Origin: Micavibrio_B sp964399985
GTDB lineage: Bacteria > Pseudomonadota > Alphaproteobacteria > Micavibrionales > Micavibrionaceae
Direction of reading: 5' to 3'
DNA: 64,000 nt
Assembly: GCA_964399985.1 (NCBI GenBank)
Contig: CAYNRY010000003.1
Location: 248,001-312,000, forward strand
The translations under genes were made by a program, and so were the position numbers. The notes beneath the pieces are model-generated. The model had not been told where the DNA came from, did not search any database, and saw only the letters and a program-made list of their open reading frames with translations. This document shows positions 52,430 to 60,977 of this stretch, piece after piece (position 1 is the first letter of the stretch; each line of letters starts with the position of its first letter).

Positions 52430-53152
52430 ATGAACCGCCAGTCAGGAAACGTTTTTTTTATTATATTCTTGGGTATCGCTCTTTTTGCCGCGCTTGGTTA
52501 TGCAGTGAGCCAGAGTATGCGGACGGGGAATAATTCAGGGCAAACAGAAAAAGCCACGATGCTTGCAACTGATATTATTTCTTACGGCAACGTTGTGGCT
52601 ACGGCAGTTAAAACCATGATGGTGATGAATGGATGTAAGGAAACACAAATTACGTTCGAAGACAATAACGGGACGTCATATAAAACCGTAAGTGGCGCGT
52701 ATGATTATACAAATCCTAACGCGCCGATTGATAAAAGCTGTCATGTTTTCAATCCTGCCGGTGGCGGCGTCTCGCCGAGAATCATGTCTCAAAATGCAAC
52801 ATTGTTGGACTCTGATGTTCCAGCTCATAGTATGGCGCCTAAAAGCTGGGTTGCTCAGTACGGAAAGTTTAATGGTATAGGTACGGAAACTGGAGCTGAA
52901 GGCGCTGATCTTATTCTAGGAATTGGTTTTTTAAAAAAAGAAGTATGTGTTGAAATTAATAACAAGCTGGGCATTACCAATCCGAGTGGCAATCCTCCAA
53001 CTGATACTTGGGCAGCTGGGCGTTTTGTAGGGACATATACAGACTCTGCTAATGATTTTAATACAACGGCAACACAAGGTAAAAAGGCCTTTTGCGGTAC
53101 GTCTACGGGCGGAGATAGATATATGTATTATCAGGTCTTGATCGCCCGTTAA
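52430..53152 (+). CDS. Membrane-anchored protein of the GNV-N-terminus family (paralogue of 39107)
   Basis: 240 residues from ATG 52430 (MNRQSGNVFFIIFLGIALFAAL). The longer frame passes through the palindromic repeat and is not used. One N-terminal membrane helix followed by SQSMRTGN, as in the paralogue at 39107, then a soluble part with Cys (MNGCKET, KSCHVF, EVCVEINNK, KAFCGTS). Not recognised; no peptidase site. Convergent, four-base overlap with xerC. Confidence 0.6.
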   Translation: MNRQSGNVFFIIFLGIALFAALGYAVSQSMRTGNNSGQTEKATMLATDIISYGNVVATAVKTMMVMNGCKETQITFEDNNGTSYKTVSGAYDYTNPNAPIDKSCHVFNPAGGGVSPRIMSQNATLLDSDVPAHSMAPKSWVAQYGKFNGIGTETGAEGADLILGIGFLKKEVCVEINNKLGITNPSGNPPTDTWAAGRFVGTYTDSANDFNTTATQGKKAFCGTSTGGDRYMYYQVLIAR

Positions 53153-54123
53153 TCTCGCTTCGAATGCGGATGGAATTTTTTGTGAATGTTGATGAGTTCT
53201 TCCGCGTTTACATCCGTATATCTTTGCGTCGTGCTTAAAGAAGCGTGCCCCAGCAGTTCCTGAATTTCCCTTAAGTTCGCGCCGTTTTGTAACAAGTGAG
53301 TTGCGAAGCTGTGACGCAAAGCGTGCGGCGTGGCGGTTGCGGGGAGATTTAACATTCCCCGAATATCGCGCATGGATTTTTGCGCTACGCCTTGGTGCAG
53401 GCGTTTGCCTTTTTCGCCGACGAATAAAGGACGGTCCGGGGTTTCGGCAAAAGGGCAGGAGGCGCGGTAAGCGGCCAAAGTCGTTTCGACAATTTTTAAA
53501 ACCGGAACCTGACGCTCTTTGCGGCCTTTACCCATGACGATCAAATATCCATCGCGAGGCAAGTCGGATATATTAAGGCCAAGAGCTTCCTGAATACGCA
53601 GGCCGCAGGCGTAGAGGAGGGTGAAGAGGGCGGTATCGCGGGATTGCACCCAGCCTGCCCCCTCACCCCAACCCTCTCCCCCACGGGGAGAGGGTTGGGG
53701 TGAGGGGGAATGCAATAGGCGCATAATTTGAACTTCTTCCATCGGCCTTGGCAGTTTCCGTGGTAGTTTCGGCGTGCGGACAAGTTTGACCGATGCGTTA
53801 TGCAGGATGCCTTGTTTATCGCACCATGTCAGAAAGTTTTTGACGCCTGACAGGGAACGTGCACGCGAAGCATTGCCTAGACCATCCATCGCTTTCCTCG
53901 ACAGCCATGAACGGAAATCTGCAAGCTTGGTATCGGCGACATGGGAGAGCGAAGCCTCGGCGCCGTTATGCGTGGCAATAAAAGTCAGGAATTGGGTGAC
54001 ATCGGCGTTATAGGCACGAAATGTATGCGGCGAGACATTCTTTTCGACCTTAAGCCATGTATGCCATTTTAAAACGGCATCGGCCAGATCGGGTGCATAA
54101 GATATCAGGGAAGCATCAGCCAT
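53149..54123 (-). CDS. xerC: Tyrosine recombinase XerC with in-frame palindromic insert
   Basis: 324 residues; resolves chromosome dimers at dif with XerD. All catalytic residues are present: R176 (GLRIQEAL), K199 (GKGRKE), H267-x-x-R270 (HALRH), H293 (LGHAS) and Y302 (TQRYTDV). Residues about 139-157 (SPSPQPSPRGGEGWGEGAG) are extra, encoded by the perfect 24-bp palindrome at 53658-53708, and lie in the linker between the N-terminal SAM-like and catalytic domains. The reading frame is kept. Overlaps DUF484 gene by 19 bases. XerD is elsewhere. Confidence 0.93.
   Translation of the reverse strand: MADASLISYAPDLADAVLKWHTWLKVEKNVSPHTFRAYNADVTQFLTFIATHNGAEASLSHVADTKLADFRSWLSRKAMDGLGNASRARSLSGVKNFLTWCDKQGILHNASVKLVRTPKLPRKLPRPMEEVQIMRLLHSPSPQPSPRGGEGWGEGAGWVQSRDTALFTLLYACGLRIQEALGLNISDLPRDGYLIVMGKGRKERQVPVLKIVETTLAAYRASCPFAETPDRPLFVGEKGKRLHQGVAQKSMRDIRGMLNLPATATPHALRHSFATHLLQNGANLREIQELLGHASLSTTQRYTDVNAEELINIHKKFHPHSKRD
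53658..53708. repeat. Perfect 24-bp palindrome inside xerC
   Basis: Left arm 53658-53681 and right arm 53685-53708 are exact reverse complements (CCCCCTCACCCC... and ...GGGGTGAGGGGG) with a three-base loop. It adds a Gly/Pro/Ser-rich segment to XerC in frame. Such elements inside genes recall Rickettsia palindromic elements. Confidence 0.95.
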
Positions 54124-54803
54124 GTACGCAACTGGCGCTCAACAACGCGCGCGAGAAATGAAACCTGTTCCGTCCCTTGACCGGCACTGAAGAGATGCGG
54201 ATCGCGGCTGCCAAAAGCCAAAATAGCGGGCGGGGTGTGCATGGAAATATCGATACGCACCAAGGCTTGCGAGCGGACTAACGTAGCACCGGAACCATAG
54301 ATAACTTCTATACCGCTGATGTCATCCTGAAGCAGTGCGTTCTTGCCGCGCATCCAGTTATCGATCGTGCCTTCCGGAACGATGCGAATGCCGTTGGTAT
54401 GGATATGAGGAATCTCGCGGCCATCTGCTTCGACGACGAGCGTGGTGATATCGACATCAAGAAGATTGGTGATGTCGGTGGTCAGCGTCTGGATAAATTC
54501 ATCGAAGGTGATTGCTTCGAGCAGGCGCAAAACGGCTTTGTGAATGCGCGACTGGTTGTTCATGTTGTTGCGAGCGGTTTCGACAACGCCTTTGGCCACT
54601 TCGACAGCTTCGGTTTTATCGGCTTTCAGACGCTCGATCATATAGGATTGGAAGTCGGCGACTTTGCGTCCGTTTTCTTCTTTCGGTGCGATGAGATAGT
54701 CGATGGCTTCCGGATGTTTCTTCAGGAAATCAGGATTGGCTTTAAGCCAGTTAATAACATCGTCAACGGTCATGGTAAGATTGTGAGGAAGCGGTTCGGA
54801 CAT
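54105..54803 (-). CDS. DUF484 family protein
   Basis: 232 residues, cytosolic. N-terminal helical part DVINWLKANPDFLKKHPEAIDYL and a GAF-like C-terminal part ending ATLVRSQALVRI, PAILAFGSRDPHLFSAGQGTEQVSFLARVVERQL. DUF484 genes adjoin xerC in many proteobacteria. Their role is unknown. The 19-base overlap with xerC is a common arrangement. Confidence 0.9.
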   Translation of the reverse strand: MSEPLPHNLTMTVDDVINWLKANPDFLKKHPEAIDYLIAPKEENGRKVADFQSYMIERLKADKTEAVEVAKGVVETARNNMNNQSRIHKAVLRLLEAITFDEFIQTLTTDITNLLDVDITTLVVEADGREIPHIHTNGIRIVPEGTIDNWMRGKNALLQDDISGIEVIYGSGATLVRSQALVRIDISMHTPPAILAFGSRDPHLFSAGQGTEQVSFLARVVERQLRTWLMLP

Positions 54804-54848
54804 TTGGAGATTGTATCATAATATAGCCATTTTCGAACATTATTTTTA

Positions 54849-54938
54849 CCGCGAAGTACGCGAAGTTTTAGAAAAAGAGACGCGAAGTTTTTATATTCTG
54901 CTTCGCGCCTCTTCGTGTTCTTCGTATCTTCGCGGTGA
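54849..54938. repeat. Long imperfect palindrome
   Basis: ACCGCGAAGTACGCGAAG at 54849 and CTTCGTATCTTCGCGGT at the right end are inverted copies; AGAGACGCGAAG and CTTCGCGCCTCT inside form a second nested pair. Fills the spacer between the DUF484 gene and fsa. Confidence 0.85.
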
Positions 54939-54943
54939 AATTC

Positions 54944-55600
54944 TTATAAAATGCTTTGGCCGGTTTTTTTCCAGTCGTCGACAAAAGCGGCAAGGCCTTT
55001 ATCGGTCAGCGGGTGGTTGTAAAGCTGGCGGATAACAGATGGCGGACAAGTCGCAACATGGGCGCCCATTCTCGCGCTCTCAGTAATGTGGATCGGGTTG
55101 CGGATGGACGCGACCAGAACTTGCGTATTGAAATATTCGTAATTGTCGTAGATATCGACAATCTCGGAAATCAATTCCATGCCGCTCTGGCCGATATCAT
55201 CAAGGCGTCCGACAAAAGGCGAGATGTAGGTCGCGCCTGCTTTGGCAGCGAGGATAGCTTGCGCAGACGAGAAGCAAAGCGTGACATTGACCATCGTACC
55301 GTTGTCAGACAAATGTTTGCAGACTTTAAGACCGGCAGGCGTCAATGGAACCTTGACGCAAATATTAGGTGCAAGCTTGGCGATTTTTTCGCCTTCTTTC
55401 ATCATGGTTTCGTAATCGGTCGAGGCGACCTCGGCGGAAACAGGGCCTTTGACGATTTTGCAGATTTCTTCCACCAGCGGCAGGAATGGCTTGCCGGCTT
55501 TGGCGATCAGGCTGGGGTTCGTGGTGACGCCATCTAAAAGACCTGTGGACTCAAGGTCCTTGATGTCATCAATATCTGCTGTATCAACAAAGAATTTCAT
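54944..55600 (-). CDS. Transaldolase / fructose-6-phosphate aldolase-like
   Basis: 218 residues from ATG 55600 (MKFFVDTADIDDIK); the longer frame is not used. Class I aldolase TIM barrel of the FSA/transaldolase small subfamily: GVTTNPSLIAKAG, VKVPLTPAGLKVCKHL (Schiff-base Lys), CFSSAQAILAAKAGATYISPFVGRLDD. Length fits the short transaldolase class. Works in the pentose phosphate pathway or as an FSA; which is unresolved. Divergent from priA. Confidence 0.92.
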   Translation of the reverse strand: MKFFVDTADIDDIKDLESTGLLDGVTTNPSLIAKAGKPFLPLVEEICKIVKGPVSAEVASTDYETMMKEGEKIAKLAPNICVKVPLTPAGLKVCKHLSDNGTMVNVTLCFSSAQAILAAKAGATYISPFVGRLDDIGQSGMELISEIVDIYDNYEYFNTQVLVASIRNPIHITESARMGAHVATCPPSVIRQLYNHPLTDKGLAAFVDDWKKTGQSIL

Positions 55601-55676
55601 AGTTTTATGCTCCGCGGCAATAGACAAAGGTTTTGATTTTGGGGCATCATGCAACCTTAAAGACAAGAAAGCAACA

Positions 55677-57854
55677 ATGAGTATCGCCCGGGTTCTGGTG
55701 AGCCAACCTATTGATAAGAATTACGATTATCTCATTCCTGAAAATATGGATATCGAGGCGGGCGACTATGTTCTGGTGCCGCTCGGGCCACGCGAAGTCG
55801 TCGGCGTGGTATGGGATTTAGGCGAGGCCGAAGCGCCTTCCAAGAAGCTAAAAGCCATTTTGAGCAAATATGATTTGCCGCCGATGACAAAATTAACCCG
55901 TGAATTTATCGATTGGGTCGCGCGATATAATATGATCGAACGCGGGCATGTCCTGAAAATGGCTGTGCCGATTAAAGAGGCGTTGGAAGAAGGGAAGGCG
56001 GCAATCGCTTATACTCTTTCTTCTCCTTCCCCTTTTCAAGGGTGGAGGGCGGGCGAGTTTAATTCGAAACAACAACGTATCATCGATTTTCTATCCGATA
56101 ACAAACCGCGGAAACTTTCAGAAATTACCGAAGGCGCGAATGTGACGCCAACTATCGTCAAAACGCTTGAAAAGAACGGTGTTCTAAAAACAGTTGAAAT
56201 TCGTCCGCCGTCGCCGTGCCGTAATCCCGATTTCAAACACGGTCAAAAAGCTCTGACCGAGACGCAAGGCGAGATAGCGGAAAAACTGATAAGCCGTATC
56301 AAAAGCGGCGGTTATGAAGGCTTTATGCTGGACGGCGTAACCGGATCGGGAAAAACCGAGACATATTTCGAAGCGGTGGCAGAGGCTTTGAAAGAAGATA
56401 AACAAGTTGTTATTCTCTTGCCGGAGATTGCGCTGTCCAATGCTTTTATCGATCGGTTCAAAAGTCGTTTCGGCTGTGCGCCGGCGCTCTGGCACTCATC
56501 GTTAACACCGGCGCAAAGGCGCAATACATGGCGCGGCATCGCCTCAGGCGAAACACGCGTCATCGTCGGCGCAAGGTCGGCGCTGTTTTTGCCGTACCCT
56601 GATTTGGGCCTTATGATTGTCGATGAAGAACATGACGGGGCGTTCAAACAGGAAGAAAACGGTATTTATAACGCGCGTGACATGGCAGTGGTACGCGCCA
56701 ATCTGGCAGGTATCTCGATTATATTGGTATCGGCAACGCCGTCGCTCGAGACGATGCAAAATGTCTGGGCTGGAAAATACACGCATCTTGAAATTCCATC
56801 GCGCTATGGCAATGCTTCCAAGCCCGAAATAAAAGTCGTCGATTTGCGCGTCGATAAACCCGAGCGCCTGCATTTTATTTCGCCAAGTCTAAAAGAGGCG
56901 ATCGCCCGTAATATAGAGAAAGGCGAGCAGGCTTTATTATTTTTAAACAGGCGCGGTTATGCGCCTCTGACCTTGTGCCGGACTTGCGGCTATCGCTTTG
57001 AATGCCCGCGCTGTACGTCATGGCTTGTCGAGCATAAAAAGATCGGCAAATTGCAATGTCACCATTGCGGTTATGATATGCGTGTTCCCGATGATTGCCC
57101 AAGTTGTCACGATACAAACTCTCTGGCGGCATGCGGCCCTGGTGTCGAACGTATCGCCGAAGAGGTGAAGGAATATTTCCCGGAAGCGCGGACACTTATA
57201 TTGGCCAGCGATGTGACCGATACACATGAGAAAATCACCGATGCGCTGCAATCCATTCACGATCATAAGGTCGATATTATTATCGGCACGCAAATTATTG
57301 CCAAGGGACACCATTTCCCGCGCCTGACTTGCGTCGGAATTATCGATGCCGATCTAGGCTTGTCGGGCGGGGATTTACGCGCGACGGAAAAATCTTTTCA
57401 TCTTTTGCATCAGGTCGCAGGCCGTGCAGGGCGCGAAAAACTGAAAGGCGAGGTCTATATCCAGACTTTTAATCCCGAGCATCGGGTTATGCAGACTTTG
57501 GCCGAAGACGACCGTGACGGATTTTTGCAAGTAGAAGCGCAGGAACGTGAGCGGGCTCATATGCCGCCGTTTACAAGGCTTGCCGCTCTTATTTTTGCCG
57601 GAACCAATGAAGGGCAGGTCAAGGCGATTGCCGAGGATGTCGTTCGCAAAGCGCCGCGCGTGGACGGCATTGGCATTCTGGGGCCAGCGCAAGCGCAGAT
57701 GTACCGTATTCGCGGACGCTATCGTTACCGCGTTTTGATCAGGGCGGAGAAAAACCTGAATTTGCAGAAATACCTGTCTGAATGGCTGGACCCGATAAAG
57801 ATACCGTCGAATGTCAAGCTGGCGGTCGATATTGATCCTCAGAGTTTCCTTTGA
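55677..57854 (+). CDS. priA: Primosomal replication protein N' (PriA helicase)
   Basis: 725 residues from ATG 55677 (MSIARVLVSQPID). The frame opens 76 codons earlier over the antisense fsa; that start is rejected. Restarts stalled forks. N-terminal DNA-binding domain, SF2 helicase with Walker A GVTGSGKTE (220-228), DEEH at 316-319, and zinc-binding Cys pairs CRTCGYRFECPRC and CHHCGYDMRVPDDCPSC (four C-x-x-C pairs), then IGTQIIAKGHHFPR and the C-terminal domain. An extra SSPSPFQGWRAG stretch near 115 looks like a palindrome remnant. Confidence 0.96.
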   Translation: MSIARVLVSQPIDKNYDYLIPENMDIEAGDYVLVPLGPREVVGVVWDLGEAEAPSKKLKAILSKYDLPPMTKLTREFIDWVARYNMIERGHVLKMAVPIKEALEEGKAAIAYTLSSPSPFQGWRAGEFNSKQQRIIDFLSDNKPRKLSEITEGANVTPTIVKTLEKNGVLKTVEIRPPSPCRNPDFKHGQKALTETQGEIAEKLISRIKSGGYEGFMLDGVTGSGKTETYFEAVAEALKEDKQVVILLPEIALSNAFIDRFKSRFGCAPALWHSSLTPAQRRNTWRGIASGETRVIVGARSALFLPYPDLGLMIVDEEHDGAFKQEENGIYNARDMAVVRANLAGISIILVSATPSLETMQNVWAGKYTHLEIPSRYGNASKPEIKVVDLRVDKPERLHFISPSLKEAIARNIEKGEQALLFLNRRGYAPLTLCRTCGYRFECPRCTSWLVEHKKIGKLQCHHCGYDMRVPDDCPSCHDTNSLAACGPGVERIAEEVKEYFPEARTLILASDVTDTHEKITDALQSIHDHKVDIIIGTQIIAKGHHFPRLTCVGIIDADLGLSGGDLRATEKSFHLLHQVAGRAGREKLKGEVYIQTFNPEHRVMQTLAEDDRDGFLQVEAQERERAHMPPFTRLAALIFAGTNEGQVKAIAEDVVRKAPRVDGIGILGPAQAQMYRIRGRYRYRVLIRAEKNLNLQKYLSEWLDPIKIPSNVKLAVDIDPQSFL
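56023..56048. repeat. Degenerate palindrome within priA
   Basis: CTCCTTCCCCTT and AAGGGTGGAGG on either side of a short loop form an imperfect inverted repeat. It lies in the linker after the N-terminal DNA-binding domain and encodes a Ser/Pro/Gly stretch (SSPSPFQGWRAG), parallel to the xerC insert. Confidence 0.45.
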
Positions 57855-57910
57855 TTTTTGTCCGCCTCCGCGGGGATGACAGTGATGGAAAATTATGAGA
57901 TTATTAGATT

Positions 57911-58705
57911 ATGCCATCTAAAGTCTCCACGCTCAATTTAACCACCTACGATCTTTTAAAATCATTCGCTTTGCTTTTGATGATACTCGACCATGTCGGA
58001 TATTATTTTTATCCGGAGAATGAATGGTTCCGCGTTATTGGCCGGGCCAGCATGCCGATCTGGCTCTTTCTTGTCGGCTATGCAAGATCCCGCGATTTAT
58101 CGAAACCCCTATGGGTTGGAGCGGGGATATTAATCCTGAGCAATTTCATATTCGGCGGCGGTGTTTTCCCGCTCAATATTCTGGCGACAATTATATTGGT
58201 CCGGCTTTTGCTGGACAGGGTAGTATCGCTTACGTTTCGCAACGGAGAAATGTGCTTATATGGAACCTTCGTTATTAGTACGCTGGCGATTGTAACCTAT
58301 TTCTTTACTGAATATGGAACGATAGCCCTGTTAATTGCTATGGCCGGTTATCTGGCGCGACATCGGGATGAGGTTAATTTATCGCCGGCGGCACGCAATG
58401 CATTTATGGGCTATACGGTTGCGCTTTATGCTTTGTCACAAATCGTTATCTTCGGTTTTGAAAAATCGGTGGCGCAGGTCATGGTTGCGGGAATAGGTGC
58501 GGCCTCACTCATGCTCTATTATTTCGAACCTAAAGAAACACCCGAAATCGAAGGAAAACTACCGGGATTTGTCGTATCGGCTTTGAAATTCGGCGGCAGA
58601 TATACGCTTGAAATATATGTCGTCCACCTGATTCTGTTTAAATTGGCAGCTTGTCTGTATGGTTTCCAGCGCTATGGCTGGTTTCAATGGGACTGGATCC
58701 GCTGA
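57911..58705 (+). CDS. TraX-family integral membrane protein
   Basis: 264 residues, about seven or eight membrane helices. N-terminal LTTYDLLKSFALLLMILDHVGYYFYPENEWFRVIGRASMPIWLFLVGYA is the family block, and the C-terminal TLEIYVVHLILFK is also typical. F-plasmid TraX acetylates pilin; chromosomal homologues have unknown substrates and are related to acyltransferase-type membrane proteins. Between priA and the F1 operon; 56 bases after priA. Confidence 0.85.
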   Translation: MPSKVSTLNLTTYDLLKSFALLLMILDHVGYYFYPENEWFRVIGRASMPIWLFLVGYARSRDLSKPLWVGAGILILSNFIFGGGVFPLNILATIILVRLLLDRVVSLTFRNGEMCLYGTFVISTLAIVTYFFTEYGTIALLIAMAGYLARHRDEVNLSPAARNAFMGYTVALYALSQIVIFGFEKSVAQVMVAGIGAASLMLYYFEPKETPEIEGKLPGFVVSALKFGGRYTLEIYVVHLILFKLAACLYGFQRYGWFQWDWIR

Positions 58706-58842
58706 ATTTCCGCTAAGCCACTGTTATCCTGTCAAAAAACCTTGTTTTTTTAGAGTCATAAGGCTTGCGTATTAGTATCTCGTATGCTAAATCCTGCGGC
58801 ATCCATTAAGGGGTTAATATATTCGAACGAAAGGACAACGAC

Positions 58843-59430
58843 GTGGCCCAATCCTCGTCTGCTGCCCACCAGATTGCCAGCCGCTATGCCGCGGCATTTA
58901 TTGACACCGCGCAAGCCGCGAATTCACTCGATTCAATAGAAAAAGATATGCTCGACCTGTCCGCTATGCTGGACGCATCGAGCGATCTGCAAAAACTGGT
59001 GTCATCTCCGGCTTATTCCATCGAGCAGCAAGTCCAGGCGTTTGGCGCCCTTGCCAAAGCGTCGTCTTTTAATGTGCTGACACAAAATTTCCTGCAAGTG
59101 CTGGCTCATAATCGCCGCCTCTCTGCATTGAAAAACATCATCGCTGCGTTTTTTGCGGAAATGTCGTCCCGCCGCGGCGAAGTGAAGGCGAAAGTCGCTA
59201 CGGCCATTCCTTTGACGGATTCACAGCAGCAGGAATTGAAAGCTGAGCTGAAAAAATCCATCGGCTCCGATGTCGTGCTTGAACTTAAAGTCGATAAATC
59301 ATTGCTTGGCGGCATGGTCGTTACTGTCGGTTCACGTCAGGTTGACGACTCGGTCAAAACAAAACTCAGTGCCCTTAAAAAAGCGCTTACATCCAATCAA
59401 AACGTTCAAAACTTAAAAGAGGTCGGTTAA
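58843..59430 (+). CDS. atpH: ATP synthase F1 delta subunit
   Basis: 195 residues starting at GTG 58843 (MAQSSSAAHQIASRYAAAF). The delta subunit joins F1 to the stator. N-terminal SRYAAAFIDTAQ and C-terminal LKVDKSLLGGMVVTVGSRQVDDSVKTKL are typical. First gene of the F1 operon. The preceding 137-base spacer holds the likely promoter. In alphaproteobacteria the F0 genes are separate, as here. Confidence 0.95.
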   Translation: MAQSSSAAHQIASRYAAAFIDTAQAANSLDSIEKDMLDLSAMLDASSDLQKLVSSPAYSIEQQVQAFGALAKASSFNVLTQNFLQVLAHNRRLSALKNIIAAFFAEMSSRRGEVKAKVATAIPLTDSQQQELKAELKKSIGSDVVLELKVDKSLLGGMVVTVGSRQVDDSVKTKLSALKKALTSNQNVQNLKEVG

Positions 59431-59432
59431 TC

Positions 59433-60977
59433 ATGGAAATTCGCGCAGCAGAAATTTCTGAAATCCTAAAAAAGCAAATCGCGGATTTTGGTGCGACAGC
59501 TTCCGTTGCGGAAGTTGGTCAGGTCCTGTCCGTCGGTGACGGTGTTGCCCGTATTTACGGCCTCGACCAGTGCCGCGCCGGTGAGATGGTTGAATTCCCG
59601 GGTGGAATTAAAGGCATGGCCTTGAACCTTGAAGCCGATAATGTCGGTGTCGTTATTTTCGGTTCCGACCGCGACATCAAAGAAGGCGATATCGTTAAGC
59701 GTACCGGAGAAATCGTTCAGGTTCCTGTCGGTAAAGAACTCTTGGGCCGCGTTGTCGATGCGCTCGGCAATCCGATCGACGGCAAGGGTCCGCTCAAGGC
59801 GACACAATTCTCTCGCGTTGAAGTCAAGGCACCGGGCATTATTCCGCGTAAATCCGTTCACGAGCCTATGCAGTCCGGTCTTAAAGCTGTCGATGCTCTC
59901 GTGCCAGTTGGCCGCGGCCAGCGTGAGCTGATCATCGGTGACCGCCAGACAGGTAAATCCGCTGTCGCGCTCGATACGATCATCAACCAAAAAACAACGA
60001 ACCAGACCGGCAGCGAAAAAGACAAGCTGTATTGCGTTTATGTCGCGATCGGCCAAAAACGCTCGACCGTCGTCAAGCTCGTGAAAGAACTTGAAGAAGC
60101 CGGTGCGCTTGAATATTCGATCATCGTTGCCGCAACTGCGTCTGAATCTGCGCCGATGCAGTTCCTAGCGCCTTACACAGGCTGCGCGATGGGTGAATAT
60201 TTCCGCGACAACGGGATGCATGCTCTTATCGTTTATGACGATCTGTCCAAACAGGCTGTGGCTTACCGCCAAATGTCCTTGCTGCTTCGTCGTCCGCCAG
60301 GTCGTGAAGCTTATCCGGGCGATGTTTTCTACATTCACTCCCGTCTCCTGGAACGTGCAGCAAAACTCAATGACGAGCAGGGCGCAGGTTCTTTGACGGC
60401 CTTGCCGATCATTGAAACACAAGGCGGCGATGTTTCTTCCTATATTCCGACGAACGTGATTTCGATTACAGACGGCCAGATCTTCCTTGAAACAGGCTTG
60501 TTCAACAAAGGTATCCGTCCGGCGATTAACGTCGGTCTATCGGTTTCCCGTGTTGGATCCGCCGCGCAAATCAAGGCGATGAAGCAAGTTGCCGGTACGA
60601 TCAAGCTCGAGCTTGCTCAATACCGCGAAATGGAAGCTTTCGCCCAGTTTGCCTCAGACCTCGACGCGTCTACTCAAAAATTGCTGGCTCGCGGTGCGCG
60701 CCTGACACAGCTTTTGAAACAGCCACAATACTCGCCGCTCGCTATTGAAGAGCAGGTTGCTGTGATCTATGCCGGTACGAACGGCTATCTGGATGCTGTT
60801 GCCGTCAATAAGGTCAGCGATTACGAAACTCAATTGCTGGCTTCGATTCGTTCTCAGGGCAGAAATATTCTGGACGCGATCCGTACGAAAAAAGCATTGG
60901 ATGACGAGATCAAGAAAGAGCTTAATACTTTCCTTGAGCGTTTTACTTCCTCTTATAACGGGAAAGTTGCTGCTTAA
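59433..60977 (+). CDS. atpA: ATP synthase F1 alpha subunit
   Basis: 514 residues. Non-catalytic nucleotide-binding subunit of F1. P-loop GDRQTGKSA near residue 170, the arginine-finger region with ISVTDGQIFLE-like ISITDGQIFLETGLFN, GIRPAINVGLSVSRVGSAAQ, and the N-terminal beta-barrel. Length standard. Two bases after atpH. Confidence 0.98.
   Translation: MEIRAAEISEILKKQIADFGATASVAEVGQVLSVGDGVARIYGLDQCRAGEMVEFPGGIKGMALNLEADNVGVVIFGSDRDIKEGDIVKRTGEIVQVPVGKELLGRVVDALGNPIDGKGPLKATQFSRVEVKAPGIIPRKSVHEPMQSGLKAVDALVPVGRGQRELIIGDRQTGKSAVALDTIINQKTTNQTGSEKDKLYCVYVAIGQKRSTVVKLVKELEEAGALEYSIIVAATASESAPMQFLAPYTGCAMGEYFRDNGMHALIVYDDLSKQAVAYRQMSLLLRRPPGREAYPGDVFYIHSRLLERAAKLNDEQGAGSLTALPIIETQGGDVSSYIPTNVISITDGQIFLETGLFNKGIRPAINVGLSVSRVGSAAQIKAMKQVAGTIKLELAQYREMEAFAQFASDLDASTQKLLARGARLTQLLKQPQYSPLAIEEQVAVIYAGTNGYLDAVAVNKVSDYETQLLASIRSQGRNILDAIRTKKALDDEIKKELNTFLERFTSSYNGKVAA

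Noticed and set aside
52244..52430. Longer N-terminus for the membrane-anchored protein at 52430
   Set aside because: The extension overlaps the lpd 3' end and passes through the palindromic repeat; the ATG at 52430 directly precedes the membrane helix as in the paralogue.
55449..55676. Longer N-terminus for PriA
   Set aside because: These 76 codons are antisense to fsa and lack similarity to PriA, whose usual N-terminus starts at 55677.
59466..60056. Minus-strand 196-residue open frame
   Set aside because: It is antisense to the well-supported atpA reading frame, has no family motifs and no ribosome site.
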